From NCBI GenBank assembly GCA_022841915.1, contig JALHQN010000020.1, forward strand, positions 1-64,000: DNA of 64,000 bases. The letters run 5' to 3'. The stretch's first letter is position 1; each line of letters starts with the position of its first letter. Both the position numbers and the translations under genes were made by a program. This document shows positions 62,633 to 64,000 of this stretch, in pieces. Below the pieces are notes generated by a model. The model searched no databases. It was not told where the DNA came from and saw only the letters and a program-made list of their open reading frames with translations. This stretch comes from Burkholderiales bacterium. Its GTDB lineage: Bacteria > Pseudomonadota > Gammaproteobacteria > Burkholderiales > WYBJ01.

Positions 62633-64000
62633 CTAGGCGTCGGCCGCCATTGCCTGGAGCGCGCGCCGTCGACCGATCTCGGGATACGGGTACAGCATGT
62701 TGAGCGCGATACTCTGATCCGCACTTTGCACGATGCGTACATGCTCCCGACGCAACTCGCGCGCATGGTGCAGGCCGCAGGAGTGCGCGATCATGTCCAG
62801 TTCCTTGTTCATGTTGCGGCAGTAGTTGGCCACGCGCAGATACTTCTCTTCCACCACCAACCCCCGCTGCAAGCGCCGGTTGTGCGTGGTGACGCCGGTC
62901 GGGCACGTGTTCTGATGGCAGCGCAGCGCCTGGATGCAGCCGAGCGCGAACATGAACCCGCGCGCGGTGTTGACGAAATCGGCGCCTGCGCACAGCGCCC
63001 AAGCCGCTTTCGCCGACGTCACCAGTTTGCCGGACGCCACGACCCGCACACGATTCTTCAAGTCGGCTTCGAGCAATGCATCCACCACTCGGGGCAACGC
63101 CTCCGCGATGGGCAAGCTGACGTGATCGGCCAGGGTCTGCGGTGCGGCCCCTGAACCACCCTCGCCGCCGTCGATGACGATGAAATCGGGTGCGTACTCG
63201 AGACCGCGCCTGAGCACCTGCTCGCATAAGTCGTTGATGAATTCCCAGCCGCCGATGGCCGTCTTGATCCCGACCGGGCGGCCGGTGAGGTTGCGCACAT
63301 ACGCCACCTGATCGAGCAACTCGGTCATGTTGGCGATGTCGGTGTGGCGGTTCGGACTGATCGAATTCACCCCGACCGGAATGCCTCGTATGCGAGCGAT
63401 CTCTTCGGTCACCTTGGCCGCGGGCAGCACGCCGCCCTTGCCGGGTTTGGCGCCTTGCGAGAGCTTGATCTCGAAGGCGGCGACGACCTTGGCGAGTTCC
63501 TTGGCCTTCTGCGGCGAGAACTCGCCCGTATCGGTGCGGATGCCGTATTTCGCCGTGCCGATCTGCATGATGACATCGCAGCCGCCTTCCAGGTGATAAG
63601 GCGACAGGCCGCCCTCGCCGGTATCCATCCAGCAACCGGCCTCGGCGGCACCCCTGGAAAGCGCGCGCACCGCGGGCTCGGAAATCGCCCCGAAACTCAT
63701 GCCGCTCACATTGACGATGGAGCGCGCTCGAAACGGCTGCTCGCAATAGCCCGTGCCTATCGTCAATGGCAGGCTGCACTGCTGGTCCGACTCGAGGACG
63801 GGAAACGGCGCGTTGACGAAGATGATGGCGCCGGGCTCGCGCAAGTCGTAGGTAGATCCGAAGCCGATCATGCCGCCTTCGTCCTTGCATTCGCGATAGA
63901 CCCAGCCGCGTGTCGCCCGATTGAAGGGCATTTCTTCCCGGTCGCCCATGAAGAAGTACTGGCGAAAGTATTCGCCCTGGCGCTCGAAGAAGTAGCGCAG
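62633..64000 (-). CDS. FMN-binding glutamate synthase family protein (partial, cut by right edge)
   Basis: At least 455 residues, C-terminal part; the frame is open through position 64000 (upstream residues ...RQGEYFRQYFFMGDREEMPFNR), so the N-terminus lies outside the window. It matches the FMN-binding synthase domain of glutamate synthase (GltB) without the glutaminase or ferredoxin-dependent N-terminal parts: SGMSFGAISEPAVRALSRGA, GEGGLSPYHL, IDGGEGGSGAAPQTLADH, and the [3Fe-4S] cysteines in GCIQALRCHQNTCPTGV. Stand-alone proteins of this family are widespread, and their reaction is not established. The apparent ATG at 63949 is internal. Confidence 0.9.
   Translation of the reverse strand: MRYFFERQGEYFRQYFFMGDREEMPFNRATRGWVYRECKDEGGMIGFGSTYDLREPGAIIFVNAPFPVLESDQQCSLPLTIGTGYCEQPFRARSIVNVSGMSFGAISEPAVRALSRGAAEAGCWMDTGEGGLSPYHLEGGCDVIMQIGTAKYGIRTDTGEFSPQKAKELAKVVAAFEIKLSQGAKPGKGGVLPAAKVTEEIARIRGIPVGVNSISPNRHTDIANMTELLDQVAYVRNLTGRPVGIKTAIGGWEFINDLCEQVLRRGLEYAPDFIVIDGGEGGSGAAPQTLADHVSLPIAEALPRVVDALLEADLKNRVRVVASGKLVTSAKAAWALCAGADFVNTARGFMFALGCIQALRCHQNTCPTGVTTHNRRLQRGLVVEEKYLRVANYCRNMNKELDMIAHSCGLHHARELRREHVRIVQSADQSIALNMLYPYPEIGRRRALQAMAADA

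Overview
The window is GC-rich, gene-dense chromosomal DNA of a betaproteobacterium; the genus cannot be fixed from sequence alone. The evidence is the rRNA-operon leader at the left edge with a boxA motif, a textbook SAH riboswitch in front of ahcY, tandem LpxL/HtrB acyltransferases beside metK, the yqgE-ruvX-pyrR-pyrB-pyrC' string, and a GlrK/QseE-QseG-GlrR/QseF operon. There are no CRISPR arrays, prophages or recognisable tRNA genes. About 53 protein genes cover almost everything.

Layout. 1-346: promoter and leader of an rRNA operon reading left out of the window. 0.35-2.7 kb: GNAT acetyltransferase and two lipid A acyltransferase paralogues. 2.8-6.5 kb: methyl cycle (metK, SAH riboswitch, ahcY, metF). 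6.5-19.9 kb: DUF484-GGDEF diguanylate cyclase, a serine-glyoxylate-type aminotransferase whose reading frame is extended by a YdaS-like HTH domain, a pteridine-reductase-like SDR, MidA methyltransferase, zinc alcohol dehydrogenase, a degenerate kinase with a cyclic-nucleotide domain, a PimC/PimD-type acyl-CoA dehydrogenase pair, a ThDP enzyme, CCA-adding enzyme and GST. 20.2-25.5 kb: NDUFA9-like protein, soluble lytic transglycosylase, ilvA, rpiA.

25.6-35.7 kb is a polyphosphate/phosphate island: phoU, ppx and an atypical pyruvate-kinase-like gene on the plus strand converge on pap (PPK2), sixA, a CYTH-CHAD gene and ppk1 on the minus strand. Synthesis, degradation, AMP phosphorylation from polyP, polyP binding and phosphate signalling thus lie in 10 kb.

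35.8-53.4 kb: yggX, argA (probable CTG start), the qseEGF operon, rsmE, an inositol-monophosphatase-family gene, trkA-trkH, phrB, yqgE-ruvX-pyrR-pyrB-pyrC' (the dihydroorotase has lost its metal-binding histidines) and prlC. 53.5-64 kb is more accessory: a DUF4124 protein, a kinase-HDOD fusion, a BaiN-type flavoprotein lying between two directly repeated ~190-bp MITE-like elements (one supplies its stop codon), MFS and MMPL transporters, an alpha/beta hydrolase, and an FMN glutamate-synthase-like gene cut by the right edge.

Most worth a second look: the HTH-aminotransferase reading frame with its own internal start and upstream palindrome, the polyP island with its truncated, expanded pyruvate-kinase homologue, the two unusual kinase fusions, and the MITE pair. 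Start sites were chosen by Shine-Dalgarno position and family alignment from memory; no database search was run.
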